A stretch of 64,000 nucleotides of DNA from assembly GCA_028583415.1 (NCBI GenBank), contig CM053272.1, positions 69,609,439 to 69,673,438 on the forward strand, given 5' to 3'. Positions 1 through 12,228 of the stretch are shown one piece after another. The notes under the pieces were generated by a model, which was not told the DNA's origin, did no database searches, and saw only the letters and a program-made list of their open reading frames with translations. Numbering within the stretch: position 1 is the first letter of the stretch; every line of letters begins with the position of its first letter. The position numbers and the translations under genes are program-made. The stretch is from Protea cynaroides. Its lineage: Eukaryota; Streptophyta; Magnoliopsida; Proteales; Proteaceae.

Positions 1-1374
1 AGAGCTAGAGTCTGGTGATCAGGTCAAGACCACCATGCCACATACTCCCCTTGATGCTCCACTCGCATCAAGCACACTAACCACACACACATAATCACAT
101 GCCTATTCCTAGCATCATCATCATCATCATATTATAAATAGACAGAAATAAATATGCATGAGTAGTAATAGCAGGAATATTGGATGGAAAGTGAGATGCA
201 CATTACAAACATACAAGCATATAATCAATCATGGCATTAGACTCAAATAAATAAGCAGTTTTATCTAATTAGTTTAGGTCTTGTTCCCTCACCTGTTAGC
301 AAAATTTGATCTCCTTCCAAGTCTTGTAATTCTCTTTGAATTGATTTAATAACCTAAAAGTTATATGAATTTAAGTTAGGGTTCATATGTAACATGTTAC
401 AGTAGTCGAAAATCGAAATAGAGCACTGATATGTGTCTAATTGGTCCTATGGTCTCATATTGTGTTGACCTTACTGCCTACTGTGGATACCCTACGGTCG
501 CATATGGTGCGATCGTAGCTGCGACCATATGGTTTCTGAAATCTTCTCGAATGCATATGGTCTATCCTCTGGTCATGCTGGTCATGCTATGGTCAATCGT
601 AGCTGCGACCTTAAGACTTCTGGTCACCAACTACATTCAAATCGAGTTCTTCTTGGCTCAACTCCTCGGCTTTTCTCTTGGGTTTATACTAAGGTTATCC
701 TATGGTCATCATTAGTTGTTTCTCATCAACCAATATCACCAAACTCACCCCTCATGATTAGCCTTGGGATTTATTCAAGGAATCACATGGATCACACTAG
801 TTTGACATCTCCAATCCCCATAGAAACCTTATTCCATAGAATTTACATCTTCAGGGATTAGGTTCATACATTTGCCTATGGTAGAGAGCTAAAATCTTCT
901 CAGCAAAACCTTCTCCTTAGTCTTCTCTTCTTCTCCTTCCTTTCTTTCTCTTCCTCTAGGGTTTACTAATGTTCTAAAAGAGTGAAAAAGGTTGAGGAAC
1001 GTCCTTTATATAGAGAATAATTCTCCATATAGAGTTCTCCAACATTAAGAAAGAAATCCCCCTTAAATTAGGAAAGTTTTCAACTCAGAGTCTGGTCTGG
1101 GGTTTCACGGTTGATGGCCTACGATCGCAGAATCCATCGATCGTAGGGTCGAAAACATCAATCATAGGGTCATTGATCAGTTACCATTATTTCTTTCCAT
1201 ATGGTCGACAGTACCTACCTAGGTATGCGACCCTATGTATACTTTTGAGCATTTTAACTCGATTCATACCTGTTTTATGATCCATCTTCACACGGTCGGT
1301 TCACTTGGTCCAGCAATGATGGAAAGACCTGTCACGAAACGGTTAGACCAAGTTAGTGGAGTGCAGGTCTTACA
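1..1374 (-). mobile_element. LTR fragment of the A-type chromovirus family
   Basis: This stretch aligns by eye along its length with the right part of both LTRs of element A (from about 14145 to 15539, and from about 28770 to 30164). It ends in the same GTCTTACA at 1374, the complement of the LTR start TGTAAGAC. It keeps a TATA-like block near 1003-1013, GGTCGA-type motifs (about 480-620 and 1100-1215) and, on the minus strand, the splice donor GTGAGG at 287-292. The rest of this LTR lies left of the window, so solo LTR and terminal LTR cannot be told apart. It abuts the pol remnant of element C, so it probably inserted into C. Confidence 0.85.
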
Positions 1375-1559
1375 GGATTGGTTGGTGAAATACCAGTCCA
1401 ACGTCCTATATTCCAGACGCTAGATTTTGTTCCAACCCACTATTGGAAAGCCTTTGTTTACACTGACGACAAGACTAGAAAGTGTCACAAGTTGTTTTTA
1501 CCGGCACTGCAAGCATATAAACTCATATACTAAGGGTGTGAAAGTTATCTAGTGTCGAA

Positions 1560-4500
1560 ATTGGATACCAAAGTAGAGATGCTGAGATTGGAAGACATAC
1601 CGGTAGCAAATGAATTCCGCGACGTATTCCCTGAAGAGCACCTGGTCTACCACCATATTGGGAGACAAAATTTGTGATCGACTTAGTCCCAGGAGCAACT
1701 CCTGCTTCTAAGGCTCCATATTGTATAGCTCCTATTGAGTTAAAGGAACTTAAGGTACAACTTCAAGAGCTATTAGACAAGGGTTTCATAAGACCTAGTA
1801 TCTCAACTTGGGGAGCACCAGTGTTATTTATAAAGAAGAAGAACGAGAGTATCCATTTGTGTATTGATTACCAAGATCTGAATAAGTTAACAATCAAGAA
1901 CCGGTATCCCTTACCTCTCGGATCAATGACTTGTTCGACCAACTTCAGTGGGCAAGTGTGTTTTCAAAGATAGACCTATGGTCGGGCTATCACCAGTTGA
2001 AGATTGAGGGGAGTGATGTGCCCAAGACAGCATTCCAAATAAGGTATGGCCACTTTGAGTTCTTGGTCATGTCCTTTATATTGAAAAACGCTCCAGCCTC
2101 ATTCATGGAGCTCATGAACTGGGTATTCTATGAGTTTTTAAATAAGTTTGTCATCGTTTTCGTCAATGACATCCTCATTTACTCACTTGATGATACCACT
2201 CATGCGGAACACCTCTGCTTGGCATTATAAAAGTTGAGACAAGAAAAGTTGTATGCCAAATTCAAGAAGTACGAGTTTTGGCTTAAACAAGTAGCATTCT
2301 TGGGGCATATTATATCTACCGAAGGATTGGCAGTGGACCTTGGAAAGGTTAGTGCAGTCATGTACTAGAAGACACCCACCTCAGTAACAGAGGTTAGAAG
2401 TTTCCTTAGATTGGCCGGCTATTACCTTTGTTTCATTGAGGGTTCCTGCATAGCAATTCCACTGACGGGATTGACCAAGAAGGGTGTAAAGTTTCAATGG
2501 ATAGATAAATGTAAGGAAAGTTTTCAGACTCTTAAGGAGAAGCTTGTCTCTGCTCTGGTTTTGACCATTCCATCTGAGAAGGGTGCATTCACTGTTTATA
2601 CGAAGGCTTCCAAGTTTGTGTTGGGTTATGTGCTTACGCAGGATGACCTTGTTGTAGCTTATGCTTTGAGGCAATTAAAGGTGCATGAGAAGAATTACCC
2701 CACTCAAGACCTAGAGCTTGCAGCTATTGTCTTTGCCATGAAAATATGGAGGCACTACTTATATAGCGAAAAGTTCTGCACAATGTCAGATCACAAGAGT
2801 TTGACTCACTTATTCAATCAGAAAGAGCTAAACATGAGACAACAAAGGTGGTTAGAACTGTTAAAGGATTATAACTGCATCTTCAAGTATCACCCTGGCA
2901 AGGCCAATGTGGTGGCTGATGCTCTTAGCCAGAAGGTGATGGTTATGGTAGAAGGGGAAACCTTTGTGTCAACTGAACACGAGGTAGGACACAATATGGC
3001 CCATACATTAGTTCTTGAACCTCCTCTCGATGTTTAGTCCTCTATAACTGACACTATTACGATAGAATGGATAGAGGTAACGGCTGAGCTACTCTTTACC
3101 TTGACTATTTAGCCTACCCTACTAGAAAAGATCAAAGATGCTATTGAAAGTGATGCTCATTTGAAAATTCTCAAGCATGACCTTGAGAAAGGAAAGCAAG
3201 ACCTAGATTTCCCTATTGATAGCAAGGGTTTGATCAAATACAGAGGCATTACTGCATACCCGAGTCTGCCAAGATTTTAAAGGAGACCATCATGATTGAA
3301 GCTCATTCCTCTCCTTTTACAGTTTAACCCTAATAGTACCAAGATATACCAGGTTCTAAAGAAGGTCTATTGGTGGAGAGGTATGAAGGCTGATGTGGCG
3401 GATTTTGTATACAAGTGCCTAACTTGTCAGCAAGTAAAGGTAGATAGAAAAAGACCCACAGGGTTGCTTCAACCATTACCGATCTCAAAGTGGAAGTGGG
3501 ATCATATCACCATGGATTTTGTGACGGGATTACCCTTGACACCAAATAATGTAGATGCAGTTTGGGTAATCATGGATCATCTTACAAATGTAGCTTGTCT
3601 CGTAGCTGTTAGGCCAACATACACTATAAACAGATTGGTCAAGCTATATGTTAACAACATTGTAAGATTACATGGTGTGCCGATAAGAATTATGTCGGAT
3701 AGAGATCTGAGATTCAAGTCCAAGCTATGGGATAGTTTACAGAAAGCTATGGACACCCAATTGAAGTTCAGTACTATATTTTATCCAGAGACTGATGGAC
3801 AATCTGAGCGTACAGTATAGATTCTAAAGGATATGCTTCGAGCTTGCGCTTTGGATTTCAAAGGCAGTCGGGACAAGTATCTATCTCTAATAGAGTTTAC
3901 CTACAACAACAGTTTCCAGGCTACCCTTGGTGCTGCTCCATATGAGGTACTGTATGGTAGGCGATGCCAAACTCCATTGTATTGGAATGAGGTAGGTGTG
4001 AGAAGAATTTTGAGGCTTGATATCATACAAGACACTTGTGATAAAGTGGAACTGATCAGAAATAAAAGCAAGGCAGTGCAAAGTAGATAGAAGAGTTACG
4101 CTGATGGATGGCATAAGGATTTAGAGTTTCAAGTTGGTGACAAAGTTTTCCTCAAAGTGTCACCCCACCACGGTATTCGACGCTTTGGCAAGAAAGGGAA
4201 GCTGAGTCCCAGATACATTGGTCCATATGAGTTTTGAGGAGAAGCGGTAAGGTGGCATATCATTTAGCTTTGCCTCTCGCACTATCAGAATTTCATGACG
4301 TGTTCCACATTTCATTCATGAAGAAATACGTTCATGATTCATCGCATATCTTGAGTGCAAAAGTTTCACAAATAGATTGAGATTTATCATGTATTGTGGA
4401 ACCTGTGGCAATATTGGACAGAAAAGTATAGCAATTGCAGAACTGTTCCATCCCCTATGTGAAGGTTCATTGGCGCAGTTATGCAATTAAAGAAGCCACT

Positions 4501-4580
4501 TAGGAAAATGAAGATGCAATGCTGGAGAAATATCCATATTTGTTTGAAGACTCAAGTACACTTTAATTTTAGGGGTAAAA
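1560..4580 (+). pseudogene. Gag-pol remnant of element C (RT, RNase H, integrase)
   Basis: Successive frames encode the RT N-terminus (about 1674-1973: KELKVQLQELLDKGFIRPS, WGAPVLFIKKK), the RT palm (1931-2230), RNase H (2411-3037) and integrase with its HHCC-type segment (3296-3820: KCLTCQQVK, TMDFVTGLP, SDRDLRF, DGQSERT) followed by 3833-4090. The order and wording match Tekay/Del-type chromoviruses. It is dead: frames shift near 1930 and 2230, stops interrupt integrase, the RT motif reads FVND instead of F(V/I)DD (Asn codon at 2165-2167), and the RNase H motif reads YTKAS instead of YTDAS. From 4090 to 4580 the integrase C-terminus is recognisable in pieces. Loss of two catalytic Asp residues shows it cannot act autonomously. 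Confidence 0.9.
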
Positions 4581-4587
4581 TTCTTAT

Positions 4588-4602
4588 TAATTGGGGGGAT
4601 TA
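4588..4602 (+). other. Polypurine tract of element C
   Basis: TTAATTGGGGGGAT directly precedes the LTR start near 4603. It is the plus-strand primer site expected at the internal/3' LTR junction of an LTR retrotransposon. Element D has the equivalent TTTTAAGGGGGGAG at its own junction. Confidence 0.7.
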
Positions 4603-6299
4603 TGATACCCGCACCCAGAATCCCTTTTCTAACTCGGATTTCTTCTGTGCGTGGTCTCAACACATCGACTAATAGAGCACCTGATGTGGACCCAATGATG
4701 GTATTTGGACCTTAGGTGAGTCTTCACTATGTGTACTTGGTAGTATAAGGTGTTGTAGTAGACCTTGAGTAAAGTGGGTACAATTCCAAAACATCAGGGC
4801 CAAAGTATTGGTCCATAAGCTGTATTTTTAGCCCAACTAATGGAACACGCCAATGTAACATTCATCTGATTGAGTTCATCCAGTTGAACTCGAGTCAGTC
4901 TCTTTTTCTCTCCCCAATTTCCTATAAAAGGGGACAAAGCCCTCATTTCTCTCTTTCCTAAAACCGTAAGTGTGAGAAAGTAGAAAAGAAAAAGAAGTGG
5001 AAGAGGAAGCTTGGAACTTAAGGAACTCAAGCCCTAGCCATCTCTTGGAGGTAAGAGCCATGAACTTCCTCCTCCTTCCTTGTGTTAATGGCTAGCAACC
5101 ATGGTGGTTGAGCACCATTAATGGTGGCCATTATAACGACCTAGATAAACCAAGGTTTAGGTTTACCCAACTCCATTGAGGGAGTTATTGAAGGTAGGTT
5201 TCCTTCCTTTCTCTTTCTTATGGGTGAATGAATGCTAATACCTTGGTGGGTGAAACTCCATTAATAGATATTTCATAATGACCTAGAAAACCTAGGGTTG
5301 GTTCACCAACTCCATTGGGGGAGATATTGGAGCCATAAATGGCCCCCATTGTGCATATTAATGGTGGGAATGAGTTCCCCACCAACTAAAGAGAACAAGT
5401 CTCCTAGGCTTGGAGACATTGCTTGGTTCGTGAATTAGTTTTTGGGTCTGAAGCGGTACCACATACCAGATCCATGGACATGTCCGTTCGTTCACTTAGC
5501 TTAAACCATGGTTCCGCCAAGGCAAATGCCTAGGCTTAATAATTAATGAACTAACCAGAGTCTCATACCGAAGGCACGATCCTCCGCATTAGCACCAACC
5601 GTTCGACTAGTTCCCGATGGATCCACTTGGTTCGGATTCTCTGTTTAGGCTTAATGTTAAGCAGAGCCATTGTCAGATGACCGATCACCCAGCCTAGCTT
5701 TTGAAAAGCCTACTAAAATCCCAGGGTTTATATTAGTATACAAATCGGATGACTAACCGGATGGTTGAGCATCTGCTCATCCTTTCGATGCCACCCACTT
5801 TAGAAAATACTCTAAGTGTTTACCGGTTGAACATACCGGTGGAACCCTTTATCAGTACCATTTTTTGATTCAGTCTGTATTGGCCTACAAGCCTAGTAAT
5901 GATTAGGAAGACCATCCTTTTGGTTCTCACCCTTCTGTGGGACCCGTGTGTGGGCATGTGAGGCTTGTCCATAATGATTAAAAGCTATGAAACCAATCTA
6001 ATGGAAACTTATGTGTTTAAATAGGTATTTGACTCAGTTGATTGTGAAGCCTTCTGTTTGGTTTCAAATTACTGCTACACTCTTTGTGCAATCAGGTGAG
6101 GGGTCTAGTCCGTAGATGTAGAGCATCTTAATAATAAGTCTACTTTCCTAGTACCATGCCTAGGTTGTTATTTAATTGTATGCTTTTCATGTTTGTTATG
6201 TATGAGCATGCATTTGCATTATAACAATTATGAATGTTTATATGATTATTTGGGTATGATGGACGTGTGGAGTATGGGAGTACAATACATGGGCCACGT

Positions 6300-6660
6300 T
6301 GTTGATGCTAGGCTCTAGCAGGAGCCTGGTGATCCATGGGAGTGGAGCCGGGGTTTACCATTAGAGTATAGTTTTTATTATAAATTTATGCAATCATGTA
6401 TGATGGCTTGTGTGGCGCATAGGAGTGTGGGTGCACGAGTCATGTTGGATTGCAACCATGTATGGCATTCATGTGACACATGGGAGTGTGGCCACATGGA
6501 CTACATTGGAATGTGAACACGCTAGTGGTAGACACGATGATCCATGGGAGTGGACTCGGGGTTTTCTATTAGTGGATAGCACGATGGTTATGTCGACATG
6601 CTAGTGGGGGCACGGTGATCCATGAGAGTGGTGATCCAGGGGCTTCTGTTGGCGGATAAC
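6300..6660 (+). repeat. Degenerate subrepeats in the C LTR
   Basis: The phrase GTGATCCATGGGAGTGG, with variants, recurs near 6329, 6537 and 6616. The first two are followed by CGGGGTTT and an ATTAG-rich segment. A similar but diverged block (GGTACACGG..., GGGGGCATGGTGGCCC) is in the related LTR at about 47560-47730. No coding role is evident; it is an LTR-internal repeat. Confidence 0.6.
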
Positions 6661-7077
6661 CAAAGTGAAATGAATGAATATAATAGACATAGGTGGTGCC
6701 ATTCTCTGTTTACTACACCCCTCCAGTAGGAGCAAAGATACTGGAATAGCTTTGCATTCCCAAAGGTTGGGCAATCCTAGGGGGATTCAGTAACGTATGT
6801 GTGTATAGTAGCAAACACATGTGGGTTTTATGGTGGGAGGTGATGAACCTTGTAAAGATGGGTGTCCCCAAGGGGGGAGTCTACCTATAGAAGTCGTTTA
6901 GCAGCCTGGGGTTGTTTATTCAGCTTCTATCTTCACCCAGGATATAGAAATACAAACCTGAGATATAAAATAAATTACATTTCATATCATTGGATGTTGT
7001 ATGTGCATTGCATGTGATACTAGATTTCTCACTGAGCTGGGATGCAAGCTCACCCTCATGTCGACACTATTTTTTAG

Positions 7078-7208
7078 ATCCTTCTATAGTTAACTTATCT
7101 ATTGTTGTTTTTGTGGAATCTCCCTTGGCTAGTGTGACTACTGGCCCTGATGATGTTGGTGGAGAGCACGGTAAGGGCTGCACCTGCAGCGACTGCGTCT
7201 ATGCATGA
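7078..7208 (+). other. Conserved LTR exon, C copy
   Basis: It follows the acceptor TTTTTAG (ending 7077) in the same phase as in the other LTRs. The frame runs open to TGA at 7206-7208 and ends in GCTCSDCVYA, matching the Cys-motif ends of the A and B copies. The donor in this LTR would be GTGAGG at 6096, giving an intron of 982 nt. It is the most diverged copy in its middle part. No database family is known to me. Confidence 0.5.
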
Positions 7209-7639
7209 CGTAGCCCTCCCCTTACTTTCTCCCTTCCCTAATATACTCTAGATATTATGATTATTTTTATTGATAGATGTAGATATCTATTAAGAACAAT
7301 GTAATAGATTTACTCCTTTTTATTTGGGTATTTGTATATGAATATGGTAGTATTTTGAAAGAAGATACAAATGGTTTGTAAATAGATAATTTGATACATA
7401 GTATGAGATATGTTATCATTAGTTGCATCTGTCAATATTTAATGCTTTACTATATTATTATTGCTTCTTGATTATATTGGATATTGCATGTGTAGACTAT
7501 GAGATTTATTTTGTAATCATTGTGGTAGCGATTTTGGATGTATACGGGTGCCACAAGGGTTGACTCAGATATCACGCCGGATTCTCCAAAATAGGCTGTG
7601 GATATCACGCCGGATTCTCCAGAATGGGCTGTGACATCT

Positions 7640-10600
7640 ATGTACAGAAAAGAAATTACTATTCAAGGAAGATGACAGAAGGGTATTCAAATTCGCAGGA
7701 GAAAAGAAAATGCAAAAAGAGGAAACTGTTCCTTTCCACGTTAAAGGCAATTAAATGCCTTCAAAACGATGGCATAGGATTTTTTGTGTCAGTCATTGAT
7801 GTCACTGCTGAATGACCTTGTTTGGAAGACTTAGAGGTTGTGAAGGACTTCTCTCATGTCTTTCCTGAAGATCTGCCAGGGTGGGTTACCACCAGATAGA
7901 GCAACAGAGTTTTTGATTGACCTACTACCAGGGTCCGCACCAGTATCCAAAGTTCCATATCGAATGGCACCTACCAAATTAAAGGAACTGAAAGTGCAAC
8001 TACAAGAGTTGTTGGACAAAGGTTTTATCAGACCCAATATCTCTCCATGGGGAGCGCCTGTGCTGTTCGTAAAGAATAAGGATGGTAGTGTACGGCTGTG
8101 TATAGACTACTGTGAGTTGAACAAGCTCACTATTAAGAACCGGCATCCATTACTGCATAGATAATTTATTTGGCCAACTCCAAGGTGCCACTGTGTTCTC
8201 AAAGATTGATCTCAGATCGGGGTACCATCAACTGAAGATTAAGGAGAGTGGCATACCGAAGACCGCCTTTCGGACTAGGTATGGACACTATGAATTTCTG
8301 GTCATGTCATTTGGACTGACCAATGCTCTTGCCTCGTTCATGGAACTAATGAACCAAGAATTTCATGATATGCTGGATACTTTAGTCATAGTGTTCATTG
8401 ACGATATCTTGATTTATTCTAAGAATAAAGAGGAGCACAAGATACATCAGCCGAAGGAATTTAGGTGAACCCCAGTAAAATCGAGGCCATCATAAACTGG
8501 AAAGCACCGAAATCTGTTACAGAAATTTAAAATTTCTTGGGTTTAGTCGGGTACTACTGTAGGTTTGTGGAAGACTACTCTAGGATCGCGGTACCTCTGA
8601 CTAAATTGACCAAGAAGGGGGAGAAATTTGTTTGGTCAGATCAGTGTGAAAAGAGTTTCTAGACCTTGAAGGATAGATTGGTCTCAGCTCCCATATTGAC
8701 CATTCCAAGACCAGATGAACCATTTACCTTATATACGGATGCCTCTAAGCTAGGCTTGGGATGTGTACTCATGCAAGGAGATCAAGTCATAGCTTATGCC
8801 TCGAAACAATTGAAGAAACATGAGGAAAACTACCCTACTCAGGACTTAGAGTTAGGAGCGGTGATTTTCACTCTTAAAGCATGGAGACATAACTTATATG
8901 GGGAGAAGTTTCAAATTAAGTCTGATCACAAGAGCCTTACCTATTTGTTCACTCAGAAGGACTTGAATATGAAACAACGAAGATGGGTGGAACTATTAAA
9001 GGATTATGATTGTGAAATCCTACACCACCTCGGAAAAGCCAACATTGTAGTTGATGCTTTAAGCAGGAAGAGTCTAATCAGACCAAAAGAAGGGATCGGA
9101 CGGTACAGACAGTACGAACCAGCAAGCTAAAGAAGACACAAAAGAAACTAGACGTGTCAAAAGACTCCTTAGGGCATAAGGTGATTTGTGAACTGGCAAG
9201 TCTCTTTGCGACTTTATAGAAAAAGGCAGAACTAGTCACAGAAGTCGTGAAAGAGCTGCCAACTGACCCTTACCTCAGAAAATGAAAAAGAACATTGAAA
9301 GAAGACCTACAGAAAGGAAGGGGATACCCCAATTTCATTCTTTCAGACAATGGTGCGCTCAGATTTAGAGGAAGGCTCTGTATTCCTACAACAGCCGAGG
9401 ATATTAAAGAAAGGATCTTGAGGGAAGGCCACAATGCTCCCTACTCAGCTCATCCTAGGTAGTACCAAGATGTACCATGACCTAAAGAAGACCGTATGGT
9501 GGAGAGGGATGAAAGCTGATGTGGTTAATTTCATATACAAGTGTTTGACCTGCCAACAAGTGAAAGCAATCAGACAAAAATCCTCGGGATTGTTTCAATA
9601 TCTATCGGTACCCGAATGCAAATGGGACTGCATTACCATGGACTTCGTCATCGGCTTACCCTGAACACCTAGAGTTGTGGACGCTGTATGGGTAATCATT
9701 GATAGACTCACCAAAATAGCCAGATTCATGGCAATCCTACCACAGCATACCTTAGATAGGCTGACTCGACTGTACGTGAACCAAATAGTTCGTCTACACG
9801 GTGTACCCCAAAGCATAGTGTCAGACAGAGACCCCTGATTCACCTTTAAGTTTTGGGAAGGTCTACAGCATGCAATGGGCACAGAGCTATAGTTTAGTAC
9901 AATCTTTTACCTTCAGACAAATGGTCAGAGAGAACCATTTAGATCTTAGAGGACATGCTCCGTGTATGTACCATCGACTTTAAAAGAGCATGGGATGAAA
10001 AACTACCTTTAATGGAGTTCGCTTAGAACAATAGCTACCAAGCAAGTATTGGTATGGCTCCATATGAGGCTCTTTATGGAAGGAGATGTTGGACTCCACT
10101 GTATTGGGAAGAAGTTGGTGAAAGGAGAATAATTGGACTAGACTTCATCCAAGAAACTTGTCAAGAAGTTTATACAATCAGAGAAAGGATTAAGGTAGCC
10201 CAAACTCATTAGAAAAGTTACTCCGATGTTTAAAGAAAGAACATAGAGTTTGCAGTTGGTGACAAGATATTTTTGAAAATTTCAACTCTAAAAGGATTAA
10301 AATGCTTCAGCAAAAAGAGAAGCTAAGCCCTAGGTACATGGGACCTTACAAGATAATAGGGAGATGTAGAGCTGTAGCATACCAACTCATATTGCCACCA
10401 TCCCTATCAGCGTACATGACATATTTCATGTTCCTTGATAAAGAAATATGTGCAAGACCCATCTCACATCTTAGAAGCTGACCCTCCTCAGTTGAATGAA
10501 GACCTGATATTCGAACTTGATCCTCAATTGATTCTGGATAAGACTCAGCACTTGAGAAATTGAGATGTTCATTACGTCAAGGTAATGTGGAAAAATCAGC

Positions 10601-10690
10601 TTGTAGAAGATCTATCTCGAGAGGAAGAAGAATCTATGAAAAAGAAATACCCCCACTTGTTCGAGGCTATGGGTAAGTGGATATTTTGAG
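7640..10690 (+). pseudogene. Gag-pol remnant of element D
   Basis: Recognisable in order: protease/RT linker (7640-7815, ALK-like block then DVTAE), RT N-terminus (7856-8164), RT palm (8193-8468, with intact VFIDDILIYS), RNase H (8666-9130, YTDAS intact, HKSLTYLF), integrase zinc region (9434-9664, KCLTCQQVK, TMDFVIGLP), catalytic core to about 9950 (SDRDP), and a chromodomain-like end (about 10400-10690: KKYVQDPSHIL ... HYVKVMWKNQ ... KKYPHLFE). About 120 bp of the RT thumb are deleted after EEHK near 8440. Stops occur at 9661 and several places in integrase. Tekay/Del-type by motif wording. Confidence 0.9.
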
Positions 10691-10697
10691 GATGAAA

Positions 10698-10715
10698 TTC
10701 TTTTAAGGGGGGAGT
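10698..10715 (+). other. Polypurine tract of element D
   Basis: TTCTTTTAAGGGGGGAGT lies directly before the LTR start TGTAAAACC at 10716, as expected for plus-strand priming. Confidence 0.7.
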
Positions 10716-12228
10716 TGTAAAACCTGCACCCAGAAAATCTAACCCAACTCGGTTTTTCTTCTATGCCAGGGTTTTCTACCACTGACGAACCCGAAAAGAT
10801 ACCAACTTGAAGACCAACACCGCAAAAACCAACCGATAACCCAAGCAAATATAACACAGTTGGAAAATAAATCAAATCATACTAGTCACGGTTACCTGTC
10901 AGGAACTACAAACAGGCTTTGCGACCGGCTAGTCCAAAAAGGCCTACCCACAGAATTTCAATTTAAATCCGATCTGTTGGGAGGAAAGGGAATATTCCCT
11001 AGGACCCATCATCGAATCCAGTGGGTTCCACCTCCCTATTAATTGATTTAACTTGGTTTAAAAGTCAAACCCTTTCCAGCCTTGCCACTTGGCAACTACC
11101 AGTAGTCTTCTACTCTAACCGAAAGTCCCACTCCAAGGAAGAGACTCCAGTTAACTAAACCCTAGAAAACTCCTTCTCCCTGAGTATGTATCATATACAA
11201 GGAAACTCTGACGCATTATTAGAAAGGGAGGGAGAGTTGAAGGAGAAGGAGATGAGTGCTTATTACTTTGTGATGAATCTCTGCTCTCCATTAATGCCAA
11301 AGCAGGGTATCACCTTTCAAATCTCGAAGCGGTTCTCCCTCGATGAGCAGTTCAGGGTAAACCTGAATCAGCCTTTGGTCTAATCTCGGATTAGTAATGC
11401 CTAGACCAAGGAGGTACACCCCCAACCAACCATGCCTAATTAACAAATTAGGGGATAACCCAATGAGGAAACTCCGATCCAAAAGATTTTCGACGGACCT
11501 CCAAAGAAGAAGCCCATAAGCACAAACGGAGGGGATCCTAGAGGCAAATTTCGTGCCTTCGGCCAGGCCAAGAAACCCAAACTAACCCTTCGGGGAGTAG
11601 CCAGACGCAAAGCCGAACTTGCTACTATGCCACTAGCACCGCAACTGGTCAACCACAAAAAGGCCTCGGTAGGTTACTGGACGTGAAGCTGGACTTGACA
11701 TTGAGCAACCCTCCTCTCAATCGGCTACTGGCATAGACCTTTAGATCTTAGTCAAATGCGAAGCTGGACTCGACCCTGTGCTACCGTATTCACAACCGGT
11801 CAATGCAAAAAAGCCCTAAAACATTGTGTAATGATATGGCCAAGTAAGTGATACTTCTATACACTACCCAAGTGTCATATACAAAGAAGATATTGACTCT
11901 TAATGTGTGATTGATCTTAATTACAAAAGCTCAGGTGAGGAATGGAACCCTGATTAATTTTTGGAGTGTTCTTAATATTGTGTATGTCTGTGCCGCATGC
12001 TTGTTGTAAATAACATGTCATTCAATAACACTTTTTGCATGAATTTACATTTATTATACATGATGGTTGTGAATGTGTGCTATCGGTGCTTGGTAGGCAG
12101 TGGTGAAACAGTCCAGGACCGCTGGATCTGACCTGCCAGGCAGATCCTTGCCATGCATTGCCCCTAGTGTCGTAGTGGGATAACAACATTTAGGGGAAGC
12201 GGGCGAACTGGGATTCCTGCTGTGATAC
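10716..12228 (+). repeat. 3' LTR of element D, left part
   Basis: The LTR starts TGTAAAACCTGCACCCAGAA. It carries diverged repeats around GAAGCTGGACT (near 11687 and 11770) and a splice donor CTCAG/GTGAGG at 11935, the position equivalent to the donors of the other LTRs. The LTR is cut at 12228 by element B (TGTCACACCCC). Its continuation at 46188-47174 holds the matching acceptor and exon. Small open frames here (for example 10612-10875) have no recognisable content. Confidence 0.7.

Larger units (their letters stand above)
1375..7635 (+). mobile_element. Element C: decayed Ty3/gypsy chromovirus (pol end plus 3' LTR)
   Basis: A plus-strand element: the end of protease/RT linker, RT, RNase H, integrase, polypurine tract, then a long LTR ending in GCTGTGACA. 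Gag and protease are missing because an A-type LTR abuts the left side and the 5' LTR lies outside the window. Immediately after its LTR (7636) begins the protease/RT linker region of another element (D), so C is inferred to be inserted in D. The 5-bp flank on the right is TCTAT; the left copy is not in the window. Confidence 0.75.
4603..7635 (+). repeat. 3' LTR of element C (about 3.0 kb)
   Basis: It starts TGATACCCGCACCCAGAA, close to the D LTR start (TGTAAAACCTGCACCCAGAA), and ends ATGGGCTGTGACA, as does the LTR at 47175-48558. The last 70 bp contain a short tandem duplication of ATCACGCCGGATTCTCCA (from about 7573 and 7603). Within it lie a donor ATCAG/GTGAGG (6096), an acceptor TTTTTAG (7077) and a short exon to 7208 described separately. 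No other gene is seen. Confidence 0.75.
7636..12228 (+). mobile_element. Element D, left part: Ty3/gypsy chromovirus remnant
   Basis: A plus-strand element that begins abruptly in the protease/RT linker after C, continues through RT, RNase H, integrase and chromodomain-like end, then a polypurine tract and the first 1513 bp of a 3' LTR. Element B interrupts that LTR at 12229; the LTR resumes at 46188. Its 5' half must lie left of the window, beyond C. Confidence 0.75.
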
